Source: Parasutterella excrementihominis YIT 11859
GTDB taxonomy: Bacteria > Pseudomonadota > Gammaproteobacteria > Burkholderiales > Burkholderiaceae_F
Assembly (NCBI RefSeq): GCF_000205025.1
Contig: NZ_GL883766.1
Span: 1-64,000, forward strand
Reading direction: 5' to 3'
Length of the DNA: 64,000 bases
Shown: positions 33,907 to 46,031 of the stretch, one piece after another
How positions within the stretch are numbered: position 1 is the stretch's first letter
Layout: each line of letters starts with the position of its first letter
Program-made: the position numbers and the translations under genes
Notes under the pieces: generated by a model
The model's database searches: none
Seen by the model: only the letters and a program-made list of their open reading frames with translations
Told to the model about the DNA's origin: nothing

Positions 33907-35160
33907 TTATAGCTCCTCGTTTACCACCGATTTCAAAATATAGAGCTTGTCGTTCTCTCGAATTTTTTCCTTAAGTTTGAAAGTGACGTGCTCTCCCTTT
34001 AAGACCCTTTCCACCGGTTTTTCATCTACGTACGGATTATCGAGCGTGGCATAGACTGCACCTGTCGTCGGACCGGTAATGAGAAGCTTATCTCCGGCAT
34101 TAAGTTCAGCCGCCTGCACCAAAAATTCGGCAACCTGAGCTTTGGAAAAATACTTAATCCCCTTACCGGCGTAAATCTTTCTCTCAGTCGCCTGTGAACC
34201 GTAACGGTTGCTCCATTCGCCCATAGTCTGACCGAGATAATAACCGCCCCAAAAGCCGCGGTTATAAACGGTCGCCAACTGAGCATCCCAGGCTTTGCTG
34301 ATCTCTTCATTCCATTCACCCGTCAGAGCTTGGCGAATCGCCTGATCGTATGCCTCTACGACGGTTCTGACATATTCAGGACCGCGTGCTCGGCCTTCAA
34401 TCTTAAAGACGCGAACCCCGGCCTTGATCATCTGATCCATGAAGCCGATTGTCTTAAGATCCTTCGGCGACATGATGTACTGATTGTCAATTTCCAGCTC
34501 GACATCACGCTCTTTGTCCTTAACGATATAGGCGCGTCTGCACGTCTGCATACATGCACCTCTGTTTGCGCTTTTTCCTGCATTATTCAGGCTAAGGTAG
34601 CACTTGCCGCTCACTGCCATACATAAAGCACCGTGACAGAACATTTCGATTCTGATCAGGTCGCCTTTAGGACCGGTAATGCGCTGCTGCTGGATCTCAT
34701 CGTAGATCCGTTTTACCTGACGAAGATTCAGCTCTCTTGCCAGAACAACAACATCGGCGAACTGGCTGTAAAACTTCAGCGCCTCCACGTTGGAAATATT
34801 AAGCTGCGTGGAAAGGTGAACTTCTACCCCTTTTTGCTTGCAGTACATCATAACGGCAGCATCCGAGGCAATCACCGCAGATATCTTGGCTTCTTTTGCC
34901 GCATCAACGATTTGTCTCATCAGCGGCAAATCTTCGTCGTAAATAACCGTATTCACGGTTAAATAACTCTTCACGCCTCGTTCGGCACAAAGCGAAGCAA
35001 TCTCTTTGAGATCGTCGATCGTAAACTCATTGGCTGATTTTGAACGCATGTTCAGCGTTCCGATGCCGAAGTAAACGGAATCTGCTCCGGCCTGAAAGGC
35101 CGCGGCCAATGACTCGCGAGACCCCACCGGGGCCATAATTTCAAAATCTTTTCTATCCAT
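33907..35160 (-). CDS. Peptidase U32-family protein (RNA hydroxylation type)
   Basis: A 417-aa TIM-barrel protein of the U32 family. MAPVGSRESLAAAFQAGADSVYFG begins it, and a cysteine cluster (C175, C180, C187, C203, C207 in CHGALCMAVSGKC...CMQTC) follows, as in the iron-sulfur hydroxylases RlhA and TrhP. The C-terminal part is long and unlike that of E. coli YegQ, so subgroup is uncertain. U32 members of this type hydroxylate 23S rRNA or tRNA uridines. It starts 1 nt after priA's stop, so the two genes are co-transcribed. Confidence 0.85.
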   Translation of the reverse strand: MDRKDFEIMAPVGSRESLAAAFQAGADSVYFGIGTLNMRSKSANEFTIDDLKEIASLCAERGVKSYLTVNTVIYDEDLPLMRQIVDAAKEAKISAVIASDAAVMMYCKQKGVEVHLSTQLNISNVEALKFYSQFADVVVLARELNLRQVKRIYDEIQQQRITGPKGDLIRIEMFCHGALCMAVSGKCYLSLNNAGKSANRGACMQTCRRAYIVKDKERDVELEIDNQYIMSPKDLKTIGFMDQMIKAGVRVFKIEGRARGPEYVRTVVEAYDQAIRQALTGEWNEEISKAWDAQLATVYNRGFWGGYYLGQTMGEWSNRYGSQATERKIYAGKGIKYFSKAQVAEFLVQAAELNAGDKLLITGPTTGAVYATLDNPYVDEKPVERVLKGEHVTFKLKEKIRENDKLYILKSVVNEEL

Positions 35161-35161
35161 A

Positions 35162-37165
35162 CTAATAATTCAATGGGTCAACATCGATATACCAGGAACC
35201 CTTGGCTTTCAGAGAAAGGGCTTCGGGCTGAAATCGATTTAAAAATTTCTGCATTTCAACTTTGTTGTCCGCCTCGATCAGTAACTGACCCCTTTCTATA
35301 TCCATGACTTTTTGGACCGTCAGCGGTACAGGTTCAAAAATCCGCACGGAAGGACCTTTGATTTTCTCGGCCAGCGCCTTAAGTTTTTGCAGAAAAGCCA
35401 GAACCGAAGAAATCTCTTTACCTTCTGCGACAAGCAGAGCCTGAGCAGAGAAAGGCACCATGAAACTCGCTCGCCGGGCTTCAAGTTCACCGGCCGCGAA
35501 CCCTTCATAATCCTGGGATTTTAGGTGCTTGAAAATGTCATCTTCGGTATAACGCGTTTGAATTAAAACCTTTCCTTCCGTTTTATCTCTGCCGGCCCTT
35601 CCCGAGACTTGCATCAAAACGGAGAACAGCCGCTCTCTGGCCCTATAGTCGGAAGAGAACAACCGAGGATCCGTGTTCAACACAACCACCAGCCCGACGT
35701 TCTTAAAGTCGTGTCCTTTTGCGACAATCTGGGTACCGATGAGGATGTCGACGTCACCGTTATGAACTGCATCGAGCACCTTGCTGGCACTTCCTCTCTG
35801 GCGTGCGGAATCCTGATCCAGTCTTGAAACCCTTGCTTCCGGCCAGCGAGTTTCCAGTTCTTCCTCGGCCCTCTGAGTGCCGCGTCCTATCGGCAGCAGC
35901 TCGTAGGAGCCGCATTTCGGACAAGTTTTCGGAAGAGGCGTCGACCAGCCGCAGTAATGACAGGTTAAACGCCCGGTAGTTTTATGAAATACGGCGTAAG
36001 TCGAGCAATGAGGACATGTTGACTGCCATCCGCAGTTCTTACATTCGACCACCGGAGCAAAGCCTCTCCGATTTAAAAATACAATTACCTGACGCCCGGA
36101 ATTAATCGTTTCGGTAATTGCATCCGCTGTCTCCTGACTCAGGCCGTTAACGGGCTTATCCTTCCGGATATCCACTAGTGAGAGCTCAGGTAAATGAGCA
36201 TTTGAGTTTGCCCGCTGCGTCAGCTTAAATAATTTGAATTTCCCTTCCAGAGCGTTTTTATAACTTTCCAGCGACGGCGTTGCTGAACCGAGAACAATGG
36301 GTATTCTTTCGATCGATGCTCGTTTCAGTGCTAAATCACGGGCGTTATACCTCACTCCTTCCTGAGATTTGAAAGAAGGATCGTGTTCTTCGTCAACCAG
36401 GATCAGCTTTAAAGACTTAAAGCTCGCAAATACCGAGAGACGTGTGCCGACTAAAATTCTTGCCCTGCCTTCATGACAAGCAAGCCAAGATGAGGCTTTT
36501 TGTCCCTCCGCCATTCCCGAGTTCCAGGAGACGACTTCCAATTGAGGAAAACGACTCTGCACCCTTTCGACAAGCTGGGGCGTAAGGTTAATTTCCGGCA
36601 CCATTAAAAGAACCTGAGCTGCAGGATCACTCAATAGAACCTTCTCCATCAGATGGAGATAAACCTCGGTTTTTCCGCTTCCTGTGATTCCAAAAATGAG
36701 TGCCGGATAAAACGCCCCATCCATCTGGAACTCTTCAACGATCGCGCTCTGTTCCGAATTGAGATGCGGTTTTTCTGAGGGTTCCTTAACGGCTCGCTTC
36801 TTCTCTTTTCTTAAACGTTCAAGCGAACGTTCATGAAGTTTCCCGGGAAGTTTTCTAAAAAATTTAGGAAGAGCAGGAATCGCCACCTGTCCCCAACCGC
36901 TTTGATAATAGCGAGCGGCGAACGAAGTAAGCGCTAACCAACCGAATGAAAGAGGTGCGATGTCATCAACCCGGGATATGACCTCTCTTAATTTTGAGAA
37001 TCGGCTTTCTTCGGAAAAGCCCACAACGATCCCAACGACCTTTCTTGTTCCAAGCGGTACAAGGCACCGCTGGCCTACTTGGATTTCAATATCGGCAGGC
37101 ACAAGGTAATCCAAGGGCTCCCTAATCGGTGAGTCCACGATAACATTAGCGATCCTTTTTGCCAT
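35162..37165 (-). CDS. priA: Primosomal protein N' (PriA helicase)
   Basis: A superfamily 2 helicase that restarts stalled replication forks, 667 aa. The N-terminal 3'-DNA-binding domain is followed by Walker A GITGSGKT (159-166), a DEEH box (VDEEHDPSFK), and the zinc-binding cysteines CKNCGWQSTCPHC / CHYCGW / CPKCGS. Helicase motif GRAGRD is also visible. A 14-bp hairpin lies between hemE and this gene. U32 follows with a 1-nt gap. Confidence 0.96.
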   Translation of the reverse strand: MAKRIANVIVDSPIREPLDYLVPADIEIQVGQRCLVPLGTRKVVGIVVGFSEESRFSKLREVISRVDDIAPLSFGWLALTSFAARYYQSGWGQVAIPALPKFFRKLPGKLHERSLERLRKEKKRAVKEPSEKPHLNSEQSAIVEEFQMDGAFYPALIFGITGSGKTEVYLHLMEKVLLSDPAAQVLLMVPEINLTPQLVERVQSRFPQLEVVSWNSGMAEGQKASSWLACHEGRARILVGTRLSVFASFKSLKLILVDEEHDPSFKSQEGVRYNARDLALKRASIERIPIVLGSATPSLESYKNALEGKFKLFKLTQRANSNAHLPELSLVDIRKDKPVNGLSQETADAITETINSGRQVIVFLNRRGFAPVVECKNCGWQSTCPHCSTYAVFHKTTGRLTCHYCGWSTPLPKTCPKCGSYELLPIGRGTQRAEEELETRWPEARVSRLDQDSARQRGSASKVLDAVHNGDVDILIGTQIVAKGHDFKNVGLVVVLNTDPRLFSSDYRARERLFSVLMQVSGRAGRDKTEGKVLIQTRYTEDDIFKHLKSQDYEGFAAGELEARRASFMVPFSAQALLVAEGKEISSVLAFLQKLKALAEKIKGPSVRIFEPVPLTVQKVMDIERGQLLIEADNKVEMQKFLNRFQPEALSLKAKGSWYIDVDPLNY

Positions 37166-37206
37166 ATCCGATGTTAGTAATCTTCCTTCAAACCTATGAA
37201 AACTTC

Positions 37207-37248
37207 GGAGTTCAATTCAAGCCGAGAACCGATTTTGAACTGAACTCC
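37207..37248 (-). terminator. Long hairpin between hemE and priA
   Basis: GGAGTTCAATTCAA (37207-37220) and TTGAACTGAACTCC (37235-37248) form a 14-bp stem with one G-U pair. On the minus-strand transcript it follows hemE by about 66 nt and precedes priA by about 41 nt. The tail is GAAGTTTTC, a poor T tract, so it may be a weak terminator or an attenuator. Confidence 0.5.
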
Positions 37249-37314
37249 TTACTTAAAGTGCCGTTTCCGTAAATTTTGAGCAAATCCGCTAGGAGAAAAA
37301 TGCTTTTGAAACGC

Positions 37315-38385
37315 TTAGCGGGAATGGAATTTACGGCTGTAGGAATGAACTTCGTCGACAAGCGCGGCAACGACCTCAGGATCAGTATCCTTGTCGATTC
37401 CGTGGCCAAGGTTAAAGACATGTCCTCCGTTTCCGACATGACCGAAATCTTCAATAACCTTACGGGCCTCTTGTCTCACGACATCTTCGCCGGCAAACAA
37501 CACAGAAGGATCCAAGTTGCCTTGGAGCGCAACTTTATCCTGAGTCAATGCACGAACCTCTCCGAGACTGACTGTCCAGTCGAGACCCATCGCATCGGCA
37601 CCGATCTCTGAAATCTCTTTAACCCATGGGGCACAGCCTTTTGTAAAAACGATAGAAGGAATCTTTTGACCGTGTCTCTCACGTTTGACGGAATTGACGA
37701 TACGTTTCAGGCAGGGAAGTGAGAACTTAAGATAAGCCTCGTGAGACAGTGTGCCTCCCCATGTGTCGAAAACCATTACAGCATCCACACCGCTTTCAAT
37801 CTGTGCATTCAAATAAGCAATCACAGCGTCCGTATTCTTTTCAAGAATCTCATTGAAAAGGTCAGGACGGCGATACATCATTTCCTTTACTTTGCGGTAA
37901 TTGGAAGAGCTGCCTCCTTCAACCATATAGCAGGCAAGTGTAAAGGGACTGCCGGAAAAACCGATCAAGGGAATGCGGTTGTTCAATGCGCGCTTAATTT
38001 CGCATACGGCATCCGTCACATATTTCAGTTTGTCGGAAGGATCAGGAACATAAAGAGCTTTAACGGCTGCTTCGTCCTGAACCGGTTTTGCAAACTTAGG
38101 ACCTTCACCGGCAACGAAAGATAAGCCCAAGCCCATTGCATCGGGGATCGTCAGAATGTCCGAAAAGAGAATTGCGGCATCCAGCGGGTATCTGTCCACG
38201 GGCTGAAGGGTCACTTCACAAGCGTAATGAGGATTAGTTGCCAGTCCCATGAAACTTCCTGCCTCAGAGCGAGTCTGGCGGTACTCGGGAAGGTATCTTC
38301 CAGCTTGTCTCATAAGCCAAATCGGTGTGTAGTCTGTGGGTAACTTACAGAGCGCCCGAAGAAAAGTATCGTTTTGAAGTTTCAT
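37315..38385 (-). CDS. hemE: Uroporphyrinogen decarboxylase
   Basis: A TIM-barrel enzyme of 356 aa that converts uroporphyrinogen III to coproporphyrinogen III in haem synthesis. Conserved motifs are [15 protein letters not shown] (about 21-35), the [16 protein letters not shown] segment, [17 protein letters not shown] and FDTWGGTLS. The C-terminus has the expected VFNLGHGI motif. Haem made here serves the cyd oxidase. The hemE-priA neighbourhood after the ATP synthase operon is typical of Burkholderiales. Confidence 0.97.
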   Translation of the reverse strand: MKLQNDTFLRALCKLPTDYTPIWLMRQAGRYLPEYRQTRSEAGSFMGLATNPHYACEVTLQPVDRYPLDAAILFSDILTIPDAMGLGLSFVAGEGPKFAKPVQDEAAVKALYVPDPSDKLKYVTDAVCEIKRALNNRIPLIGFSGSPFTLACYMVEGGSSSNYRKVKEMMYRRPDLFNEILEKNTDAVIAYLNAQIESGVDAVMVFDTWGGTLSHEAYLKFSLPCLKRIVNSVKRERHGQKIPSIVFTKGCAPWVKEISEIGADAMGLDWTVSLGEVRALTQDKVALQGNLDPSVLFAGEDVVRQEARKVIEDFGHVGNGGHVFNLGHGIDKDTDPEVVAALVDEVHSYSRKFHSR

Positions 38386-38451
38386 AGCCGTTGCAAAAAT
38401 TACGATTTAACAGATTCGGATTGTAATTACAAATCCTGAAAGAGCCCTTAT

Positions 38452-38477
38452 AAAAAAAGCGTCCCGAAAGACGCTTT
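38452..38477 (-). terminator. Rho-independent terminator after uspA
   Basis: On the minus strand AAAGCGTC and GACGCTTT form an 8-bp stem followed by TTTTT, which ends the universal stress gene. Confidence 0.85.
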
Positions 38478-38493
38478 AACAAATGTTCTTTTT

Positions 38494-38874
38494 TTAACGT
38501 ACCACAAGGACCGGTCTGTCGGCCTTGGCGAGGACCTGCTGAGTTGAACTGCCGATAAAGAGAGAGCCGAGCGTGCCCAACCCGCGGCTAGCCATGACAA
38601 TAAAGCGTACGTCTCTTTCCTGAGCGACTTTGAGAATGGCGTCAGGGATGGAAGTTCCGACAACTTCCGAGACTTCGCACGGAACTCCGACTCTCTGACA
38701 AGCATCTTTAACATCATCCAAAGTTCTTGCAGCGGTCTCTGAACCTTTAGCTTTGACGACGGTTATGCCCAGAACACAAGTATTGAGATTTTTTGCCAGC
38801 TTGGCTGCGGTCACGATTGCCTTTTCAGAAAGCTCGGAACCATCGGTAGAAACTAAAATCACTGGATTCTCCAT
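38494..38874 (-). CDS. Universal stress protein (UspA family)
   Basis: A 126-aa single Usp domain. It starts with VILVSTDGSELSEKAIVTA and ends with the ATP-binding GxxGxx(9)GS(S/T) motif (SRGLGTLGSLFIGSSTQQV). Such proteins are stress- and starvation-induced, mechanism unclear. ATG at 38874 begins the conserved domain. A TATACT -10-like box lies 6 nt before the ATG with no ribosome-binding site, so the message may be leaderless. It is followed by its own terminator and preceded by that of atpC. Confidence 0.9.
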   Translation of the reverse strand: MENPVILVSTDGSELSEKAIVTAAKLAKNLNTCVLGITVVKAKGSETAARTLDDVKDACQRVGVPCEVSEVVGTSIPDAILKVAQERDVRFIVMASRGLGTLGSLFIGSSTQQVLAKADRPVLVVR

Positions 38875-38910
38875 GTATTGAGTATATCTTTGGTATTTTA
38901 GTCTAAGCAG

Positions 38911-38952
38911 AAAAGAAAAAACTCCGAAACTTCCATGAGAAGATCGGAGTTT
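38911..38952 (-). terminator. Terminator of the ATP synthase operon
   Basis: On the minus strand AACTCCGA and TCGGAGTT form an 8-bp stem across a loop of about 17 nt, followed by TTTTCTTTTC. It lies 20 nt after the atpC stop codon. Confidence 0.85.
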
Positions 38953-38971
38953 AAGAGAACTAATACAAGTA

Positions 38972-39385
38972 TTAGTGTTTGATTCTCTGAAGGATGCGGA
39001 GCTGTTCGGCAAGCATACCGATTTCGGCTTCGACCTTCGCCAGTTCGATTTCGCTGGCAGCAGTCTTTGCAGCTGCCTTTGCTTTTTCCATAGCTTCTTT
39101 TGCTTTCGCTTCGTCGAGATCCTTGCTTCTGATCGCTACGTCAGCTAAGACGATCACGTGGAAGGGCTGGATTTCGAGAACTCCGCCGGCTACGAAAATT
39201 TCTTCCTCGTCCTGTGCACTCTTGCGAATACGAACAAGACCCGGACGAATCAGCGTAATCAGGGGAGTATGGCCTGGCAGAATACCGAGCTCGCCTTCGA
39301 TACCGGGCAGAGCTACAAACTCGGCGTTGCCGCTAAAAAGGCTTTCCTCAGCATTAACAACGTCGACTTTTAAGGTTTTTTCCAT
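38972..39385 (-). CDS. atpC: ATP synthase F1 subunit epsilon
   Basis: A 137-aa subunit of the F1 central stalk, regulating ATPase activity. It has a beta-barrel N-terminal domain ([12 protein letters not shown], then [14 protein letters not shown]) and two C-terminal helices (about 88-137). Last gene of the atp operon, followed by a terminator. Confidence 0.97.
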   Translation of the reverse strand: MEKTLKVDVVNAEESLFSGNAEFVALPGIEGELGILPGHTPLITLIRPGLVRIRKSAQDEEEIFVAGGVLEIQPFHVIVLADVAIRSKDLDEAKAKEAMEKAKAAAKTAASEIELAKVEAEIGMLAEQLRILQRIKH

Positions 39386-39429
39386 TTAATTCTCCAGGTA
39401 GCCGGTGAGGGAAGATCCCTCACCTAGGA

Positions 39430-41735
<2,306 letters not shown>

Positions 41736-41757
41736 TAGGATCCTCTAACGTGGCTTA

Positions 41758-43299
41758 TTAAAAAGCACCGGATTTCTTGAACTCTTTAACTGCTTCAGTC
41801 AAGAGCTGTTCGTCTTCCTTAGACAGGGCTTTCTGCTGTTCAATGCGCTCAATCAGATCAGCATGATTGATCTTCATGTAATCCTGCATAGCAGCTTCGA
41901 CCTTCAGAGCGTCCTTAACTTCGACATCGTCGTAAGCGCCGATGTTGATGGCGAACAGAACCAATGCTTCTTCCCAAACCTGCAGCGGCTGGTACTGATC
42001 CTGTTTCATCAGTTCAGTAACGATACGGCCGCGTTCGAGCTGTTTACGTGTTGCTTCGTCAAGGTCGCTGGCGAACTGAGCGAAGGCAGCAAGCTCACGA
42101 TACTGAGCAAGAGCCAAACGAACACCGCCGCCGAGTTTCTTAATGACCTTAGTCTGAGCTGCACCACCGACTCGAGAAACAGAGATACCGGGGTTGATAG
42201 CGGGACGGATACCGGCATTGAAAAGGTCGGTTTCCAAGAAGATCTGGCCGTCAGTAATAGAAATCACGTTGGTCGGAACGAAAGCGGTAACGTCACCGGC
42301 CTGTGTTTCAATGATCGGGAGAGCGGTCATAGAACCGGTCTTGCCCTTAACGGCACCCTTAGTGAAACGTTCTACGTATTCGGGGTTCACACGAGCGGCT
42401 CTTTCGAGCAGACGGCTGTGGAGGTAGAAAACGTCGCCAGGGTAGGCTTCACGTCCAGGCGGACGACGAAGCAGCAGGGAGATCTGACGATAAGCCCAGG
42501 CCTGTTTTGTCAAGTCATCATAGACGATGAGGGAGTCTTCACCGCGGTCGCGGAAGTATTCGCCCATTGTTGCACCGGCATAAGGTGCAATGTACTGCAT
42601 AGCAGCAGATTCAGATGCGGAAGCAGCAACAACAATGGTGTATTCCAATGCGCCGTATTCTTCGAGTTTACGAACAACGTTAGCGATCGTGGAAGCCTTC
42701 TGACCGATAGCAACATAGATACAGGTCAGATCTTTGCCTTTCTGGTTGATGATCGTGTCGATAGCTACAGCAGTCTTACCTGTCTGTCGGTCGCCAATGA
42801 TCAACTCACGCTGGCCGCGGCCGATAGGAACCATGGAGTCAATAGACTTCAGACCTGTCTGAACCGGCTGGCTAACGGACTGACGTTCAATAACGCCAGG
42901 AGCAACTTTTTCAACAACGTCAAACTCAGTTGTTTCGATCGGGCCTTTACCGTCAATCGGCTGACCCAAGGCGTTAACAACGCGGCCTTTCAATGCGGGT
43001 CCGACGGGAACCTGCAGAATGCGGCCGGTAGTCTTAACGATATCGCCTTCGGTAATATGTGTGTAGTCGCCCAAAATAACGGCACCGACGGAATCTCTTT
43101 CAAGGTTAAGAGCAAGACCGTATGTGTTATTCGGGAATTCAAGCATTTCGCCCTGCATCACGTCAGAAAGACCGTGAACACGGCAAATACCGTCGGTAAC
43201 GGAGACAACCGTACCTTCAGTGCGAAGGTTGGTGTTCAAACCCATACCTTCGATTCGCTGCTTCAGCAGCTCGCTAATCTCACTCGGATTGAGTTGCAT
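41758..43299 (-). CDS. atpA: ATP synthase F1 subunit alpha
   Basis: The 513-aa non-catalytic nucleotide-binding subunit. Walker A GDRQTGKT is at 169-176, followed by the ATPase alpha/beta signature [17 protein letters not shown]. The high expression bias leaves a 484-codon antisense reading frame that is not a gene. Gap to atpH is 18 nt. Confidence 0.98.
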   Translation of the reverse strand: MQLNPSEISELLKQRIEGMGLNTNLRTEGTVVSVTDGICRVHGLSDVMQGEMLEFPNNTYGLALNLERDSVGAVILGDYTHITEGDIVKTTGRILQVPVGPALKGRVVNALGQPIDGKGPIETTEFDVVEKVAPGVIERQSVSQPVQTGLKSIDSMVPIGRGQRELIIGDRQTGKTAVAIDTIINQKGKDLTCIYVAIGQKASTIANVVRKLEEYGALEYTIVVAASASESAAMQYIAPYAGATMGEYFRDRGEDSLIVYDDLTKQAWAYRQISLLLRRPPGREAYPGDVFYLHSRLLERAARVNPEYVERFTKGAVKGKTGSMTALPIIETQAGDVTAFVPTNVISITDGQIFLETDLFNAGIRPAINPGISVSRVGGAAQTKVIKKLGGGVRLALAQYRELAAFAQFASDLDEATRKQLERGRIVTELMKQDQYQPLQVWEEALVLFAINIGAYDDVEVKDALKVEAAMQDYMKINHADLIERIEQQKALSKEDEQLLTEAVKEFKKSGAF

Positions 43300-43317
43300 A
43301 GCTTTTCAACTCCGTAA

Positions 43318-43866
43318 TTAACTTGTGAGGGCAGACTGCATCTCTGCAAGCCGCGCCTTAACTGTTCCATCAAGAACCTTGTCCCCGACAATGACTCTCA
43401 CGCCGCCGATGAGGTCTTTATCGACCACGACTTTCGGCAGGAGCTTAATTCCGGGAAACTTCTTGTCCAAGGCCTTGATAAGGTCCGCTACCTGATCATC
43501 CGATAAGGGGAAGGCCGTTTCAATGGTGACATCGGCTTCCTTGTTTTCGTGATTCAGTAATTCGCGGTACTGTGCAGTGATCTGCGGGAGGGCTTCGATT
43601 CTGCCGTTCTGGATGACTAACTTAAGAAGGTTCTCAGCTTCTTGCGGAACGGCCTTATCCAGCATTCCTCTGATAAGTTCGTAAATCTGATCCGAGCTTA
43701 AAGAGGGATCGCTAGCGAGTTCTTTAAGCTTCGGGTCGGCGACAATCTCATCAATGGTGTCGAGGACGGGAATAAGCTTTTGAGCTAAGCCCTCTTCCTT
43801 ACTTTCTTTGACGGCCTTCAGCAAAGCTTCGGCATAAGGCCGTGCAATTGTTGAGATCTCTGCCAT
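43318..43866 (-). CDS. atpH: ATP synthase F1 subunit delta
   Basis: The 182-aa subunit that joins F1 to the peripheral stalk. It starts STIARPYAEALLKAVKE and has the C-terminal signature VVDKDLIGGVRVIVGDKVLDGTV. It is separated from atpF by 2 nt, suggesting coupled translation. Confidence 0.96.
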   Translation of the reverse strand: MAEISTIARPYAEALLKAVKESKEEGLAQKLIPVLDTIDEIVADPKLKELASDPSLSSDQIYELIRGMLDKAVPQEAENLLKLVIQNGRIEALPQITAQYRELLNHENKEADVTIETAFPLSDDQVADLIKALDKKFPGIKLLPKVVVDKDLIGGVRVIVGDKVLDGTVKARLAEMQSALTS

Positions 43867-43868
43867 GA

Positions 43869-44339
43869 TTACAGTTTCGCCTTAAGTTGGTCAAGCAATT
43901 GCTGGTGAGCGGAAGCGTCGACTTCCTTACCCAAAATCTGGGAAGCGCCGGAAACAGCCAGCTGAGCAACCTGATCTCTCAAGGCGTCACGGGCAGACTG
44001 AACTTCCTGAGCAGCCTGAGCACGAGCAGCGGCGATAATCTTATCGGCCTCAACCTGTGCCTGAGCTTTTGCTTCTTCAATAATGGCTTGGCCACGCTTT
44101 TCGCCCTGGGCCACGATGACCTGCGACTGGGCACGTGCAGCGGCTTCGATAGAAGCGCCTTCTTTCTTGGCTTCTTCCAAAGCATGTTCGCCGCGATCAG
44201 CTGCGGCAAGGCCGTCAGCTATCTTTTTCTGCCGCTCTTCGATTGCTCGATTGAGCGGTGGCCAAATGAACTTCATGGTGATCCAGGCACCGACGAAGAA
44301 CACGGCCATCTGTACGAACAATGTGGCATTAATGTTCAT
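43869..44339 (-). CDS. atpF: ATP synthase Fo subunit b
   Basis: The 156-aa peripheral stalk subunit. It has an N-terminal membrane helix (about residues 5-26, including FIWPPLNRAIEERQKKIADGL) and a long Ala/Glu/Gln-rich coiled coil. It dimerises to form the stator. Gap to atpE is 70 nt. Confidence 0.97.
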   Translation of the reverse strand: MNINATLFVQMAVFFVGAWITMKFIWPPLNRAIEERQKKIADGLAAADRGEHALEEAKKEGASIEAAARAQSQVIVAQGEKRGQAIIEEAKAQAQVEADKIIAAARAQAAQEVQSARDALRDQVAQLAVSGASQILGKEVDASAHQQLLDQLKAKL

Positions 44340-44409
44340 TTTCTAATCCCTTAAGCACTCGGGGTCCGAGTGCAGTTTGTCTATGGAAACCTGTTGGATG
44401 GTTGGCTTA

Positions 44410-44685
<276 letters not shown>

Positions 44686-44703
44686 TCAAAAGAAAGAAAA
44701 GAA

Positions 44704-45531
44704 TTAGTGTCCTTCGTGAGACTGACCAATGTAGACGAGAGTCAACATCATCATAATGAAGGCCTGAAGCAACACGATAAGAATATGGAATAACCACCAG
44801 CAGAGACCGGCAAAGAACTGGCCGAGTACACCGAAAGCAGCAAGTCCGACTTCTCCTTCCCAAAGCATTCCGGTGAGGAGCGCAATGAGGAAGAACAAGA
44901 GTTCACCCGCATACATATTACCGAAAAGTCGCATGCCGAGAGAAACTGTTTTTGCCAAATATTCAATGATATTCAGCAGGAAATTGAACGGCCAGAGAAG
45001 AATGAAGTTACCGAAAGGAGCAGTGAAAAGCTCTTTTCCGAAACCGGCCGGTCCCTTAATTTTGATACCGTAGTAAATCATCAGCAGCAATACGCCGACG
45101 GAAATACCCATAGAACCGTTAAGGTCAGCGGTAGGCAGAGGACGCATGTAATGAATGCCGAACCAGCCGCAAATGGCAGGAATCAAGTCAACCGGAATAA
45201 GGTCGATAGCGTTCATCAGGGTGACCCAAACGAAAACGGTCAGAGCCAAAGGAGCGATAAACGTGCGGTCTCCGTGAACAATGGATTTAGCCTGTTCCGA
45301 AACCATATCGACGAGCATTTCAACTGCGCACTGCCACTTACCCGGGACTCCGCTTGTGGCTTTTTTGGCTGCACTGTACATGAGCCAAACTGCCAACAGC
45401 ATCATAAGGATAGAGAAAACAGCGGTGTCGAAGTTAAAAACGCTGAAGTCGACAATGCTTCCTTGCTTAGCACCAATGTTGTTTAAATGCGTCAAATGGT
45501 GCTGAATATACTCAGTAGCCGTGCCTGCCAT
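44704..45531 (-). CDS. atpB: ATP synthase Fo subunit a
   Basis: The 275-aa membrane subunit forming the proton half-channels. The essential arginine is in [14 protein letters not shown], and the C-terminal helices include [21 protein letters not shown]. The first promoter-proximal gene after atpI. Confidence 0.97.
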   Translation of the reverse strand: MAGTATEYIQHHLTHLNNIGAKQGSIVDFSVFNFDTAVFSILMMLLAVWLMYSAAKKATSGVPGKWQCAVEMLVDMVSEQAKSIVHGDRTFIAPLALTVFVWVTLMNAIDLIPVDLIPAICGWFGIHYMRPLPTADLNGSMGISVGVLLLMIYYGIKIKGPAGFGKELFTAPFGNFILLWPFNFLLNIIEYLAKTVSLGMRLFGNMYAGELLFFLIALLTGMLWEGEVGLAAFGVLGQFFAGLCWWLFHILIVLLQAFIMMMLTLVYIGQSHEGH

Positions 45532-45550
45532 GATTCGTTTATTCCTTCAA

Positions 45551-45895
45551 TTATTTCCTGCTTGCCAAAGCAAAAATATGACTTAGTAAAACTATTCCAG
45601 CTGACAAAATAAATGGCAGCCAGCTTAATTCTTTATAAAACAAAGCGACGCTGAAAAATCCTAAGATCACCAGCGACACTTTTATGAATTCGTATAAGAA
45701 GATTGCTAACGGATGGGCTTGCTGATTCCGAAACAAATGCATCAGTAAGACGACGAGCATTGAAGGGAGCGCACAAACCAAACCGCCCAAGAGGGATGAA
45801 ATTCCGGCCACAGAACCTGCCGCAACCCAAGAAACAAGGCCACAAAGAATGACGGCTCCGCTTTGCCAGAAAACAGTTCTTCTCAAGGCCTTCAT
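45551..45895 (-). CDS. atpI: ATP synthase protein I (UncI)
   Basis: A 114-aa protein with four hydrophobic segments, starting MKALRRTVFWQSGAVILCGL. It matches the AtpI/UncI family, which helps assemble the c-ring. AAGGAG lies 9 nt upstream of the ATG. A plausible operon promoter is at 45946-45974. It is the first gene of atpIBEFHAGDC. Confidence 0.88.
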   Translation of the reverse strand: MKALRRTVFWQSGAVILCGLVSWVAAGSVAGISSLLGGLVCALPSMLVVLLMHLFRNQQAHPLAIFLYEFIKVSLVILGFFSVALFYKELSWLPFILSAGIVLLSHIFALASRK

Positions 45896-45945
45896 GGTCT
45901 CAAAAATCTCCTTGTTTCCCGTCCTGACAGCAAAAATCCGAATGC

Positions 45946-45974
45946 ATTCTAATGAGTTAGGCCAAAATGAGCAA
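45946..45974 (-). promoter_or_regulatory. Predicted promoter of the ATP synthase operon
   Basis: On the minus strand TTGCTC (45969-45974) and TAGAAT (45946-45951) are 17 nt apart, about 50 nt before the atpI start codon. The -35 element matches only three of six bases. Confidence 0.45.
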
Positions 45975-46031
45975 CTGAATCAATCAATTATCATCCGTTT
46001 GAATGAAGGGTTTGTTCCAATAAATATAGCT

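Noticed and set aside
41863-43317. 484-codon plus-strand reading frame antisense to atpA
   Set aside because: It comes from the biased codons of atpA on the other strand. Its own codon use and protein composition do not look like a gene, and atpA is certain.
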